Below, piece after piece: positions 26,716 through 35,756 of a stretch of 64,000 bases of DNA. Each line of letters begins with the position of its first letter. The first letter of the stretch is position 1. The position numbers and the translations under genes are program-made. The notes under the pieces were generated by a model that worked only from the letters and a program-made list of their open reading frames with translations, was not told the origin of the DNA and did not search any database. The DNA lies in the NCBI RefSeq assembly GCF_013116745.1, contig NZ_JABFOE010000003.1, forward strand, positions 284,859-348,858, read 5' to 3'. This stretch comes from Arthrobacter sp. 260. Its GTDB lineage: Bacteria > Actinomycetota > Actinomycetes > Actinomycetales > Micrococcaceae.

Positions 26716-27840
26716 GTGAAGGTTCTTCGCTTTGGCCGCGCAGCGGCAGTAATCTCCGTCGCCGCGCTCGCATTGACCGCCTGCGGCACCGACAGTGCAA
26801 CCGACACGCCGGCAGAGGCCACCGGGGACAACGGCTCGGCAGAGAGCACGGTCACCGGCACGTTGACCGGGTCTGGCGCTTCCTCTCAGGGCGCGGCGAT
26901 GACCGCCTGGCAGAACGGCTTCCAGGAAGCCAACCCCGACGCCACAGTTCAGTACGCCCCGGACGGATCGGGCGCCGGTCGGGAAGCCTTCCTCGCCGGT
27001 GGAACCCAGTTCGCCGGTTCCGATGCGTACCTGGACGAAGAAGAGCATGCGGCAGCAGTCGAGGTGTGCGGTCCCGACGGCGCATTCAACATTCCGGCCT
27101 ATATTGCTCCGATCGCTGTGGCCTTCAACCTGCCGGGCATCGACGAGTTGAACATGGACGCCGAGACCATCGCCTCAGTCTTCCGCGGCGACATTGCCAA
27201 CTGGAACGATGAGGCGATCGCCTCCCAGAATGAAGGCGTGGAGCTCCCCGACCAGGCCATCACAGTTGTTCACCGCAGTGACGAGTCGGGCACCACCGAG
27301 AACTTCGTTGATTACCTCGCCGCCGCAGCCCCAGACGTGTGGACCGACGAGGTCTCAGGCGACTGGCCAGCCGAGATCGTCGCAGAAAACGCCCAGGGCA
27401 CCAACGGAGTGGTTTCCACCACCACCAGCACCGAAGGCGCAATCACTTATACGGACGCCTCAGCTGTCGGCGACCTCGGCCAGGTGCTGGTGGAAGTTGG
27501 GGAGGAGTACGTCGCGCTGACTTCCGAAGCAGCCTCACTGGCGGTAGAGGTTGCCGAGCCCGCAGAGGTTGAAGGCGCGCCCGAGGTAGATATGTCCTAC
27601 AACCTCGACCGGGACACCACGGAGTCGGGTGCCTACCCAATCGTGCTGATCTCCTACCACGTCTACTGCACCACCTACGCTGATCAGGAGACGGTCGACC
27701 TGGTCAAGGCCTTCGGTTCCTACGTCATCAGCGAGGATGGGCAGGGCGATTCGGCCGACTCGGCCGGAAACGCACCGATCTCCGAGGGACTGCGCGAACA
27801 GGCGCAGGCCGCCATCGACTCGATCGCTGTTGCCTCCTAG
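26716..27840 (+). CDS. pstS: Phosphate ABC transporter, substrate-binding lipoprotein PstS
   Basis: Captures inorganic phosphate outside the membrane for PstCAB. The 374-residue precursor has a lipoprotein signal with lipobox LTAC (Cys about residue 23) and then an acidic low-complexity stretch. Phosphate-binding segments are TGSGASSQGA near 52-61 and SDESGTTENF near 192-201. GTG 26716 gives the proper basic N-terminus, with GAAGGGG about ten bases upstream; the frame extends to 26668 but through the leader hairpin. It heads the pst operon and is separated from pstC by 160 bp that contain a strong hairpin. Confidence 0.96.
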   Translation: MKVLRFGRAAAVISVAALALTACGTDSATDTPAEATGDNGSAESTVTGTLTGSGASSQGAAMTAWQNGFQEANPDATVQYAPDGSGAGREAFLAGGTQFAGSDAYLDEEEHAAAVEVCGPDGAFNIPAYIAPIAVAFNLPGIDELNMDAETIASVFRGDIANWNDEAIASQNEGVELPDQAITVVHRSDESGTTENFVDYLAAAAPDVWTDEVSGDWPAEIVAENAQGTNGVVSTTTSTEGAITYTDASAVGDLGQVLVEVGEEYVALTSEAASLAVEVAEPAEVEGAPEVDMSYNLDRDTTESGAYPIVLISYHVYCTTYADQETVDLVKAFGSYVISEDGQGDSADSAGNAPISEGLREQAQAAIDSIAVAS

Positions 27841-27853
27841 CACGCTCCGGTTG

Positions 27854-27890
27854 CCCCGCCCGGTCCTCGTCGACCGGGCGGGGTTGTCCT
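27854..27890 (+). terminator. Intercistronic hairpin between pstS and pstC
   Basis: CCCCGCCCGGTC (27854-27865) and GACCGGGCGGGG (27872-27883) form a perfect 12-bp stem with a six-base loop, followed by TTGTCCTTT. It may partially terminate, so that PstS is made in excess of the membrane subunits. Confidence 0.7.
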
Positions 27891-28000
27891 TTGCGCCCAG
27901 CCATTAGGCTGGTAGGCAGTTACCTCACCCACCGCTGACGACGCCCACTCTTGGCAACCGAAGCAGGAACAACCCAGTACCAGCACCGAAGGGTTCATTA

Positions 28001-28948
28001 GTGTCCACGAAGACGGTGTCTCCCAACACGTTGCGCAGAGATGGCGACAGCGGTCAATCAGGGGACAAGATATTTTCCACAGCCAGCCTCCTGGCCGGCT
28101 GCCTGATCCTCGCCGTGCTGTTCAGTGTGGCAATCTTCCTGCTCGGACAGGCCCTGCCCACGTTCGCCGCCGACCCGAGTGAGATCTCCGGAGGCAACGG
28201 GTTCTTCTCCTACATTTGGCCGATCGTCATCGGTACGGTGATCGCCGCGACCATCGCACTGATTCTTGCGACGCCGATCGGCATCGGCGTCGCGCTGTTC
28301 ATCTCGCACTACGCACCCCGCAGGCTAGCGCAGGGCTTTGGCTACCTGATCGACCTTCTCGCAGCCATCCCATCGGTGGTGTATGGCGCGTGGGGTTACG
28401 CGGTCCTCGCCCCTCAGCTGGCAATCACCTATGACTGGCTGGCCAACAACCTGGGCTGGATCCCCATCTTCGAGGGACCTGCCAGCAACACCGGCCGGAC
28501 CATCCTCACCGCCGGGATAGTCCTCGCGGTCATGGTCCTGCCGATCATCACCTCGCTCAGCCGCGAGATTTTCCTCCAGACCCCCAAACTCCACGAGGAA
28601 GCGTCACTGGCGCTCGGCGCCACCCGGTGGGAAATGATCAAGATGTCGGTGTTGCCCTTCGCACGGCCGGGCATCATCAGTGCCGCAATGCTCGGGCTGG
28701 GGCGGGCGCTCGGCGAGACCATGGCAGTGGCACTGGTCCTCTCTGGCGGCGCTCTGAATGCCAGCCTCATCCAGACCGGCAACCAGACCATCGCAGCCGA
28801 GATCGCGCTCAACTTCCCCGAAGCATTCGGGCTTCGACTCAGTGAACTCATCGCCGCAGGCCTGGTGCTCTTCGTTATCACCCTCGCGGTCAACGTGATC
28901 GCCCGGTGGATCATCAGCCGCCACAAGGAATTCTCAGGTGCCAACTAA
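28001..28948 (+). CDS. pstC: Phosphate ABC transporter permease PstC
   Basis: One of two membrane subunits of the high-affinity phosphate importer. The 315-residue protein has six predicted helices, beginning near residues 28-50, and the inner-membrane transport signature around EEASLALGATRWEMIKMSVLP (about 200-220; EAA loop that contacts PstB). GTG 28001 has GAAGGG seven bases upstream. Its TAA overlaps the ATG of pstA (TAATG), so translation is coupled. Confidence 0.95.
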   Translation: MSTKTVSPNTLRRDGDSGQSGDKIFSTASLLAGCLILAVLFSVAIFLLGQALPTFAADPSEISGGNGFFSYIWPIVIGTVIAATIALILATPIGIGVALFISHYAPRRLAQGFGYLIDLLAAIPSVVYGAWGYAVLAPQLAITYDWLANNLGWIPIFEGPASNTGRTILTAGIVLAVMVLPIITSLSREIFLQTPKLHEEASLALGATRWEMIKMSVLPFARPGIISAAMLGLGRALGETMAVALVLSGGALNASLIQTGNQTIAAEIALNFPEAFGLRLSELIAAGLVLFVITLAVNVIARWIISRHKEFSGAN

Positions 28949-30051
28949 TGAGTAATGCAACCATGACCCGGCGTCCCTCCCAGTTCACCAAGAACAAGCT
29001 TCCCCGGTGGGCAATCTGGGCTGTCCTCGCCGGCGCCCTGATCCTCGGCGCGGCTTTCTCGGCCCTCCTCGGCTTCAGCCTGGTCACCATGAGCCTCTTC
29101 GCCGCGATCTTCTTCGTCGTCGGTGGGACGGCGGCTTCCGGCGCGGTAGAGGGTAGTCGCAAGGCCAAGGACCGGCTGGCCACCTACCTCATCTACGGTG
29201 CGTTCATCGTCGCCGTGCTGCCACTGTTGTCGGTCATCTGGACCGTCCTGGAACGTGGCCTGCCCGGGATGACCAGCGACTTCCTGTTCCGTTCGATGAA
29301 CGGCCTCACCGGTGCCATCGACAACCAGACGGTGGCCGAGGGCACCCCGGTACTCGGCGGCGCCTATCACGCAATCCTCGGGACCCTGCAGATTACCCTC
29401 TGGGCCACCATCATCTCGGTCCCCGTGGGCCTGCTGGCCGCCATCTACCTGGTCGAGTACTCCACCGGCGGTCCGCTCAGTCGCGCGATCACCTTCTTCG
29501 TCGACGTGATGACCGGCATCCCCTCCATCGTGGCGGGACTCTTCGCCGCAGCGCTATTCGGGCTGATCTTCGGCCCGGGTACCCGGACCGGGTTCGTGGC
29601 GGCAGCCGCACTGTCCGTGTTGATGATCCCGGTGGTGGTGCGTTCCACGGAGGAGATGCTGAAGATTGTCCCCAACGAGCTCCGGGAGGCGTCTTTCGCG
29701 CTCGGGGTGAGGAAATGGCGGACCATTACCAAGGTGGTCATCCCCACCGCCATTTCCGGTATTGCATCGGGAGTCACCCTGGCGATCGCCCGGGTGATCG
29801 GCGAAACGGCCCCCATCCTGGTGACCGCCGGTTTCGCCCGCGGGATCAACCTTGATGTGTTCGGTGGCTGGATGAGCACCCTTCCCACGTACATTTACTA
29901 CCAGATCATTACCCCCACCTCGCCGACCAGCACCGACCCCAGCATCCAGCGGGCGTGGGCTGCAGCCCTGGTTCTGATCATCCTGGTGATGATGCTGAAC
30001 CTGGCAGCCCGCCTGATCGCCCGGATGTTCGCCCCTAAAACCAGCCGCTGA
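28948..30051 (+). CDS. pstA: Phosphate ABC transporter permease PstA
   Basis: Second membrane subunit of the phosphate importer. The 367-residue protein is longer than E. coli PstA (296) because of an N-terminal pair of helices (about 20-62) before the usual six-helix core. The EAA loop ELREASFALGVRKWRTITKV lies near 243-262. ATG 28948 overlaps the pstC stop; an upstream in-frame start at 28906 is inside pstC. pstB follows after 28 bp. Confidence 0.95.
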   Translation: MSNATMTRRPSQFTKNKLPRWAIWAVLAGALILGAAFSALLGFSLVTMSLFAAIFFVVGGTAASGAVEGSRKAKDRLATYLIYGAFIVAVLPLLSVIWTVLERGLPGMTSDFLFRSMNGLTGAIDNQTVAEGTPVLGGAYHAILGTLQITLWATIISVPVGLLAAIYLVEYSTGGPLSRAITFFVDVMTGIPSIVAGLFAAALFGLIFGPGTRTGFVAAAALSVLMIPVVVRSTEEMLKIVPNELREASFALGVRKWRTITKVVIPTAISGIASGVTLAIARVIGETAPILVTAGFARGINLDVFGGWMSTLPTYIYYQIITPTSPTSTDPSIQRAWAAALVLIILVMMLNLAARLIARMFAPKTSR

Positions 30052-30079
30052 CCGGCGCTGTACAACCCGAAGGATTTAG

Positions 30080-30859
30080 ATGTCTAAGCGAATCGACGTC
30101 AAGGACTTGAACGTCTACTACGGCAAATTCCTGGCCGTGGAGGATGTGAACCTCACCATTGAAGCCCGTTCAGTCACAGCGTTCATCGGCCCGTCCGGCT
30201 GCGGCAAGTCGACCTTCCTGCGCACCCTGAACCGGATGCACGAGGTGATTCCGGGCGCCCGGGTCGAGGGAGAAGTGTTGCTCGACGGTGACGATCTGTA
30301 CGACGACGCCGTCGATCCCGTGCACGTGCGCAGCCAGATCGGCATGGTCTTCCAGCGGCCCAACCCGTTTCCCACCATGTCGATCCGGGACAACGTGCTG
30401 GCCGGCGTGAAACTCAACAGCAAGCGCATCAGCAAGTCGGACGCTGACGCACTGGTGGAGAAGTCGCTTCGTGGAGCCAACCTGTGGAACGAGGTCAAGG
30501 ACCGCCTCGCACGTCCGGGTTCCGGTCTCTCCGGCGGCCAGCAGCAGCGCCTGTGCATTGCCCGCGCTATTGCGGTGTCGCCCGAGGTGATCCTGATGGA
30601 TGAGCCGTGCTCGGCCCTCGACCCGATCTCGACCCTCGCTATCGAGGATCTGATCAACGAGCTGAAGAATGACTACACGGTGGCGATCGTCACCCACAAC
30701 ATGCAGCAGGCGGCCCGGGTTTCCGACAAGACGGCCTTCTTCAACATTGCGGCGACGGGCAAGCCGGGGAAGCTGATCGAGTACGGCAACACGGCTGACA
30801 TCTTCAACATGCCTAAGGAAAAGTCCACCGAGGATTACGTGTCGGGTCGTTTCGGCTGA
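30080..30859 (+). CDS. pstB: Phosphate ABC transporter ATP-binding protein PstB
   Basis: ATPase of the phosphate importer, on the cytoplasmic face of PstCA. The 259-residue protein has Walker A GPSGCGKS (37-44), the ABC signature LSGGQQQR near 149, Walker [13 protein letters not shown] near 170, and the switch His in VTHNMQQA. This is the usual PstB length. ATG 30080 has GAAGGA upstream. It ends the pst operon; phoU is not adjacent, but a DUF47 PhoU-like gene lies on the opposite strand after the PiT transporter. Confidence 0.97.
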   Translation: MSKRIDVKDLNVYYGKFLAVEDVNLTIEARSVTAFIGPSGCGKSTFLRTLNRMHEVIPGARVEGEVLLDGDDLYDDAVDPVHVRSQIGMVFQRPNPFPTMSIRDNVLAGVKLNSKRISKSDADALVEKSLRGANLWNEVKDRLARPGSGLSGGQQQRLCIARAIAVSPEVILMDEPCSALDPISTLAIEDLINELKNDYTVAIVTHNMQQAARVSDKTAFFNIAATGKPGKLIEYGNTADIFNMPKEKSTEDYVSGRFG

Positions 30860-30892
30860 CCCGTCCGACGTGCCGGCCTGATCGTCACAGAA

Positions 30893-30957
30893 GCGGCCCT
30901 GGGGGCAAGGCTCGCCGGTTGCAATCGGCGGGTCTGGACCTCGGGGCCGTTTCCTTG
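30893..30957 (+). terminator. Possible terminator after pstB
   Basis: CGGCCC (from 30894) can pair with GGGCCG (near 30944-30949), enclosing a smaller CGCCG/CGGCG hairpin, and is followed by GTTTCCTTG. The structure is branched and only moderately convincing. Confidence 0.4.
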
Positions 30958-30989
30958 TCCCACGGGCCAGCGAACCGGGTGGAGAGCGG

Positions 30990-32000
30990 CTAGAGCAGCG
31001 GGCTCATCGCCAGGAAGAGGATTCCGCCGATCAAGGCGGTGACAGCCGCCGTCGAGAACCAGACGAGCAGCACTTTGACCACTTCACGGCCGCGAACTGT
31101 CGGGAATCGCTGGTTGGCGCCGGCCCCGAGAATGGCCGAGGTCATGGTGTGGGTGCTTGAGAGGGGCATCGACAGGGAGATGGACCCAACAAAAAGCATT
31201 GCTGAGGAAACTCCCTGCGCCGTCATGCCTCGCAGCGGGTCGACCCGGACCAGCCGGTGCGACAGGGTGTGGGTAATCCTCCACCCCCCGAACAGGGACC
31301 CGGTGGCAAGCAGCACCGCGGCGAAGATTTGCACCCACAGGGGAATGTCCGAGCTGGTTGCGACGCCGCTGCCCACCAGGGCCAGGACAACTACCGCCAT
31401 GGTGCGCTGCCCGTCCTGGAGCCCGTGACCCAGGGCAAACACGCCGGCCAGGACTGACTGTGCCATCCGGCTACCCGAGTTCACCTTCCGCGGCGGGCTG
31501 TACCGCAGGAGCCAGATGGCAGGGAACACCGCTAGATAGGCCAGCAGGTATGCCACCAGCGGGGACAGGAGCAGCGGGAGCGCGATCTGCAGCAGGAACA
31601 CCCGTTCGGAATCGGCAATCGATTCCCCACCCATGAGGGCTGACGCTCCGCCGGAGCCGATTAGTCCGCCAATCAGGGCGTGGGTGGACGACGACGACTT
31701 GCCCCGATACCAGGTGAAAAGACCCCAACTGAGTGCTGCGATAAGGGCGGCGATCAGGATTCCGAGGCCAACCCTGCCAGGGGGTAACCGGATGGCGTCA
31801 CCGGTGAAGAGCAGGGCAACGCCGGTGCCGAGCAGAGCGCCGATCAGGTTGAACAGCGCCACCAGGAGTACCGCGACGCTGGGTGTGAGGGCGCGGGTGC
31901 GCACGGCGGTCGCCACCGAGTTGGAAACGTCGTGGAACCCGTTGAGAAATGCGAAGCCACCGGCCAGCACCACCACGATGCCCAGGAGGAACAGCTCCAC
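30990..32000 (-). CDS. Inorganic phosphate transporter, PiT family
   Basis: Low-affinity phosphate:cation symporter of the PiT family. The 336-residue protein has about nine or ten hydrophobic helices and the two duplicated signature regions: GFHDVSNSVA (about 22-31) and GHGLQDGQRTM (about 192-202). The start is GTG at 32000, three bases or less after the DUF47 stop, so the two are coupled. DUF47-pit is a common pair in which the DUF47 protein is thought to control the transporter. It converges on the pst operon, placing high- and low-affinity uptake side by side. Confidence 0.9.
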   Translation of the reverse strand: MELFLLGIVVVLAGGFAFLNGFHDVSNSVATAVRTRALTPSVAVLLVALFNLIGALLGTGVALLFTGDAIRLPPGRVGLGILIAALIAALSWGLFTWYRGKSSSSTHALIGGLIGSGGASALMGGESIADSERVFLLQIALPLLLSPLVAYLLAYLAVFPAIWLLRYSPPRKVNSGSRMAQSVLAGVFALGHGLQDGQRTMAVVVLALVGSGVATSSDIPLWVQIFAAVLLATGSLFGGWRITHTLSHRLVRVDPLRGMTAQGVSSAMLFVGSISLSMPLSSTHTMTSAILGAGANQRFPTVRGREVVKVLLVWFSTAAVTALIGGILFLAMSPLL

Positions 32001-32618
32001 CTACGATTCCTTGACGAGGATACTGCCCACGTGTGTTGCCACCTTGCGGATGTCCTTGGTGACGTCGACCAACTGGTTGGCGACGTCACGGTGGCGGGCG
32101 TAAACCAGGGGTTTGTGGTCGTTAAGGAGTTCGGAGCACCAGATCCGGTGGCTACGTTCGGCCCGCTTTGCGAGCCGGAGAATCTCGATCCAGTACTCCT
32201 CGAGATCGTCCATGGAGTTGAGGCGCTTCATCGCCGCCGCGGTCAGTTCCGCCTGACGGGTAATGACCTCAAGCTGCTCTGTGGCTCGGCGGCTCAGCTT
32301 GCTCAGCTGGTACAGCGCGATGAGCTCCGCGGCACCATCGAGTTTCTCGATTGCCTCGTTCAACAGCCGCGACAGCGCGTACAGGTCCTCCCGTGGGAGC
32401 GGGTTGACGAAGCTGCTGCGCATGGAGGTGAGAAGTGCGAAGTGCAGGTCGGTCGAGTTGGCTTCATGCTGGTGCAGTTCCTCGGCCAGCAGATCGTAGT
32501 CCCGTGTCGCCGCCCCCAGAATCCCCGACATGGTGCGAACGCCCAGCACGAGCTGCTGCGCCATGTCGGAGAGCAGCACCAGTCCGGCGTCCTCCTGCGG
32601 AAAGAGGCGAAGCTTCAC
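32001..32618 (-). CDS. DUF47 family PhoU-like protein
   Basis: A 205-residue all-helical cytoplasmic protein of the DUF47/PhoU-like family. Typical segments are FPQEDAGLVLLSDMA at the N-terminus, LPREDLYALSRLLNEAIEKLD in the middle, and VTKDIRKVATHV at the end. Members sit in operons with PiT transporters and are thought to modulate phosphate uptake, probably through bound metal ions. The start is GTG at 32618 without a clear ribosome-binding site. It abuts the pit gene directly. Direct and inverted repeats in the upstream region may control both. Confidence 0.88.
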   Translation of the reverse strand: MKLRLFPQEDAGLVLLSDMAQQLVLGVRTMSGILGAATRDYDLLAEELHQHEANSTDLHFALLTSMRSSFVNPLPREDLYALSRLLNEAIEKLDGAAELIALYQLSKLSRRATEQLEVITRQAELTAAAMKRLNSMDDLEEYWIEILRLAKRAERSHRIWCSELLNDHKPLVYARHRDVANQLVDVTKDIRKVATHVGSILVKES

Positions 32619-32927
32619 GTGGGCTACCTAACCTAGCGGGGCATCATGACTGTCGGTTTGCTGCCCAAGGACGATGGGTTGCTGCCTAAGAATAACCGAC
32701 AGGCCAGCCGCCGCTCACTTTCGCCAGCGCTCTCGGCCAGCGATGCCGATCAGGCGGGGCGGTGGCGCCCCGCAGGGCGCAAAAATGGTGCCGAACCGGG
32801 AGCGCCTCTCGGCGGAAGGCCGCTCGAAGCGGCTAAATGTTGAAGCCCGGGGGTTCCACGGTCCGACACCACTTTCAGTTTTCTCCTCCGGGGCGCACAT
32901 GTCAACATTGACGCTCCGGGAGCTGAC
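32619..32927. other. 309-bp intergenic region with repeats, no convincing gene
   Basis: No supported coding sequence. It should hold the promoter of the DUF47-pit pair (reading leftward). Visible structures are the 15-bp near-direct repeat at 32655/32676, the inverted repeat TGTCGGTT...AACCGACA (32651-32658, 32694-32701), and near its right end the dyad GTCAACATTGAC (about 32906-32917) with a partner AATGTTGA about 70 bp to the left. Open frames here have no family resemblance. Confidence 0.6.
32651..32701 (-). promoter_or_regulatory. Candidate operator of the DUF47-pit pair
   Basis: GGTTTGCTGCCCAAG (32655-32669) and GGGTTGCTGCCTAAG (32676-32690) are 13/15 identical with a 21-bp period, two helical turns. 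The pair is enclosed by an 8-bp inverted repeat TGTCGGTT/AACCGACA. It is 33 bp upstream of the DUF47 start. The motif is not the PHO-box seen before pstS. Confidence 0.45.
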
Positions 32928-33575
32928 CTAGTCCAGCTCGCCTCGCCGCCAGGAAGCGGCGGCGTGCTCAAGATCCTCAGCCGTCTTGATCAGCTGTTGG
33001 GAGTTGCGGGTCAACTTTGCGGCGTGGACCCCGTTGGTGGGTTCGGCGTCGTCGGCGTGATGGGTCTGGCCGAGCGCGATGACCCGGCAGAAGGCGGCGA
33101 AGCGTTCCAGTGCAACGTCGAACTCCCCTTCAAACGCGCCGGAGAGAATCGTGTCGGCCATCGACTGGACTTCCTCAGCGCCGGGTGGCTCGGCCACGCC
33201 AGCGATCACTTTGGAAACCTGGGCCACGTCCTTGCCCGATTTGAAGTAGGAGGCGATGCGTTCGGGATTCTGCTGGGTAGCGGCGCGCAACGCGTAGAGC
33301 CTCCACAGGGCGCCGGGAAGGGATCGTGCTGGGCTTTCGGCCCACATCTCGGCGATAGCTTCAAGCCCCTGCTGGTCAGCGAGTTCAACCAGCCGTTGGG
33401 TCACCTCGGGGTCCTCGGAAAGCCTCCCGTGGTGGACAAGGGCGTGCGCCGCGAGGTGGGCGGCTTCCGACACCCGTGAGGGGTCGGCACCGCCAGCAAA
33501 AACCTCGAAGTCCAGCGGCGCGAACGGCTTGGGCTTGTGGTGCCTCGGACTCTGGTTCCTGTAGTTACCGCTCAT
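32928..33575 (-). CDS. Conserved actinobacterial protein of unknown function
   Basis: A 215-residue soluble, mostly helical protein. The basic N-terminus (SGNYRNQSPRHHKPKPF) is followed by a helical region with LPGALWRLYALR near 95-106 and an acidic C-terminus. I recognise this as a type widespread in actinobacteria but know no function. The ATG at 33575 is chosen because the frame's long upstream extension overlaps the ABC transporter gene on the other strand and is not credible. TATCCT (33582-33587, minus strand) lies six bases upstream, so the mRNA is probably leaderless. It is divergent from the ABC exporter. Confidence 0.75.
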   Translation of the reverse strand: MSGNYRNQSPRHHKPKPFAPLDFEVFAGGADPSRVSEAAHLAAHALVHHGRLSEDPEVTQRLVELADQQGLEAIAEMWAESPARSLPGALWRLYALRAATQQNPERIASYFKSGKDVAQVSKVIAGVAEPPGAEEVQSMADTILSGAFEGEFDVALERFAAFCRVIALGQTHHADDAEPTNGVHAAKLTRNSQQLIKTAEDLEHAAASWRRGELD

Positions 33576-33732
33576 GAACTGAGGATACTCCTGCCATTTC
33601 CCTCCATGCCAGCATCCCCACCGGAGGGCCTCTTTCGGTCCAACCGCCCTCCGGTCCGGGTACGTCAGATTGTCGACGCGGTGATGCCGTCGGGCTGTAC
33701 CGGAAGGCTGCAGGGTCGAGGACAATGAGGGT

Positions 33733-35493
33733 ATGAGTACTCCTGCCACACCCGGTCGGTATCCGCGGCTCAGGATTCTGTGGTCATTCATCCGTCCACA
33801 TCGACGCGTGCTGGCGCTCGGCCTGATCCTGGGGCTGGTTACCACCGCGACCGCCCTGGCCACTCCGATGGTGACCAAATGGGTCCTGGACTCGGTGGGT
33901 ACGTCTACGTCGCTGACCGAGCCGATCGGGGTCTTGCTGGCGCTCCTGGTGGTTGGCTCGGTGGTCGGACTTTGGCAGTGGATCCTGCTGGGGACCCTCG
34001 CCGAACGGGTTGTGCTGGACGCGCGCGAATCGATGGTGCGCCGGTTCTTCCAGGCCAAGGTTGCAGAACTGACCGGGCGTCCGACGGGGGAACTGGTCAC
34101 CAGGGTCACCTCGGACACGGTGCTGCTCCGGGAGGCCGCCTCTTCCAGCGCGGTCAGCCTGGTCAACGGAACTGTTGCGCTCTTCGGAACCCTGATCCTG
34201 ATGGGCGTGCTGGACCTGGTTCTGCTGACAACCACCCTGACCGCGATCGTCATTGTCGGGGTGCTCTTCGCAATGTTGATGCCCCGCATCGCCAAGGCCG
34301 AGGAGCAGGCCCAGGAGTCAGTGGGAAACCTGGGCGGCGTGCTGGAGGGTGCGCTCCGGGCAGTTCGCACTGTCAAAGCGAGCCGTGCCGAAGACAGGCA
34401 GAGCGAACGCATCGTCGTCCAGGCCAGGGAGTCAGCGCGGCACAGCGTCCGCGCCGTCCGCACGCAGGCTGTCGCCTGGACCATCGCTGGGGGTGGGATC
34501 CAGCTGGCGATCATCGTGATCCTGGGGGTGGGCGCCTGGCGGGTGGACCAAGGGGTGCTTGAGGTATCCAGTCTCATCGCGTTCTTGCTCTACGCGTTCG
34601 GAATCATGGGCCCGATTACCGAGCTCACGCAGAACATCACCGCCGTGCAGTCGGGAATCGCCGCCGCGTCCCGGATCTCCCAGGTGCAGCAGATGGAGGT
34701 CGAGAAGGATCTGACCGACGCCGCCCAGGATCCGGTCGGCGACCGCGGGACTGACGCGGTCCTCGAATTCCGCGACGTGCGGGCGGCTTACGGTCCCGAC
34801 GCCGAACCGGCGGTTGACGGCGTCACCGTCCGTATCCCGCGGGTTGGCCACACCGCCGTCGTCGGGCCATCGGGTGCGGGCAAAACCACCCTGTTCTCCC
34901 TGCTGTTGCGATTCATCGAACCGCACGACGGAGAGATTCTTCTTGATGGGAGGCCGTATTCGAGCTACACGCACTCCGAGATCCGCTCGCGGTTGGCATA
35001 CGTTGAGCAGGAGACACCAATCGTTCCCGGCACCATCCGGGATAACCTGCTGTTCACCCACCCGGACGCCACCGACCAGGAGGTTTGGGATGCCCTCCGG
35101 GCTGTGAAGCTGGATGAAAAGGTAATTTCGCTGGCGGGTGGACTGGACACTGAACTGTCCAGCACCGCTGTCTCAGGTGGGCAGCGGCAACGGATCGCGC
35201 TCGCGAGGGCTATCCTGCGGACCCCTGCGGTCCTCATGCTTGACGAAGCGACCGCCCAGGTCGATGGTCTCACTGAGGCGGCCATTCACGACTGCATCCG
35301 CGACCGCGCCAGCAAGGGGGCAGTCCTGACCATCGCTCACCGGCTCTCCACGGTGATCGACGCCGACACGATCCTGGTGATGGAGGACGGCAAGATTAGA
35401 GCAAGCGGCACCCACAGCGAACTGCTGGCCAGTGACGACCTCTACCGGCGGCTGGTCGAGGCATTGAGGATTGTCGAGCCAGCAGCCGGCTGA
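33733..35493 (+). CDS. ABC transporter, fused permease and ATPase (exporter half-transporter)
   Basis: A 586-residue half-transporter that would work as a dimer. The membrane domain (about 18-310) has six helices; the ATPase domain (about 340-580) has Walker A GPSGAGKT near 378, signature SGGQRQR near 481, Walker B VLMLDEAT near 500 and switch His in IAHRLS. It is the MsbA/MDR-like exporter type; the substrate cannot be deduced. ATG 33733 follows GACAAT (33721-33726) by six bases, a weaker form of the leaderless pattern, although GAGG is also nearby. It stands alone before the tRNA gene. Confidence 0.88.
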   Translation: MSTPATPGRYPRLRILWSFIRPHRRVLALGLILGLVTTATALATPMVTKWVLDSVGTSTSLTEPIGVLLALLVVGSVVGLWQWILLGTLAERVVLDARESMVRRFFQAKVAELTGRPTGELVTRVTSDTVLLREAASSSAVSLVNGTVALFGTLILMGVLDLVLLTTTLTAIVIVGVLFAMLMPRIAKAEEQAQESVGNLGGVLEGALRAVRTVKASRAEDRQSERIVVQARESARHSVRAVRTQAVAWTIAGGGIQLAIIVILGVGAWRVDQGVLEVSSLIAFLLYAFGIMGPITELTQNITAVQSGIAAASRISQVQQMEVEKDLTDAAQDPVGDRGTDAVLEFRDVRAAYGPDAEPAVDGVTVRIPRVGHTAVVGPSGAGKTTLFSLLLRFIEPHDGEILLDGRPYSSYTHSEIRSRLAYVEQETPIVPGTIRDNLLFTHPDATDQEVWDALRAVKLDEKVISLAGGLDTELSSTAVSGGQRQRIALARAILRTPAVLMLDEATAQVDGLTEAAIHDCIRDRASKGAVLTIAHRLSTVIDADTILVMEDGKIRASGTHSELLASDDLYRRLVEALRIVEPAAG

Positions 35494-35536
35494 GGTCGGG
35501 GCTACGCGCCCCGTTCTGCACTCCGGCGCAGGATGC

Positions 35537-35542
35537 GATAAT
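35537..35542 (+). promoter_or_regulatory. -10 box of the tRNA-Lys gene
   Basis: GATAAT at 35537-35542 lies 43 bp before the mature tRNA 5' end. No clear -35 element is seen. Confidence 0.45.
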
Positions 35543-35585
35543 GTAGGCAGGTCATTTCGACCACTTCGGTGGCCGGTGGTGATGC

Positions 35586-35658
35586 GGGCCTTTAGCTCAG
35601 ATGGTAGAGCATCGGACTTTTAATCCGTGGGTCGAGGGTTCGAGCCCCTCAGGGCCCA
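35586..35658 (+). tRNA. tRNA-Lys (anticodon UUU)
   Basis: A 73-base cloverleaf. The acceptor stem GGGCCTT pairs with AGGGCCC; the D-arm contains AGCTCAGATGGTAGAGC; the anticodon loop CTTTTAA has TTT at 35619-35621; the T-arm contains GGTTCGAGCCC. The discriminator base is A (35658), and CCA is not encoded, as usual in actinobacteria. Confidence 0.97.
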
Positions 35659-35673
35659 CATTTGTGGGATACC

Positions 35674-35721
35674 CGAACCAAAGTCCCCGCCGTTCCCTGG
35701 ATCGGTGGGGACTTTGGTTCG
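35674..35721 (+). terminator. Long hairpin after tRNA-Lys
   Basis: CGAACCAAAGTCCCC (35674-35688) and GGGGACTTTGGTTCG (35707-35721) pair perfectly over 15 bp, extendable by three more pairs, around a ~12-base loop. A smaller CCCACA/TGTGGG hairpin (35655-35668) spans the tRNA end. The T-rich tail is weak. Confidence 0.65.
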
Positions 35722-35756
35722 TTAACGGGATCTGCCCGCCAATGAAGGGCAGGGGA

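Noticed and set aside
32674..32931. Possible 85-codon gene in the 32.6-32.9 kb gap
   Set aside because: No ribosome-binding site, no family resemblance, and it runs through palindromic DNA.
33576..34577. Upstream extension of the minus-strand gene at 32928
   Set aside because: It overlaps the ABC exporter on the other strand and is Ser/Thr/Arg-rich shadow sequence; the start at 33575 has a proper -10 box.
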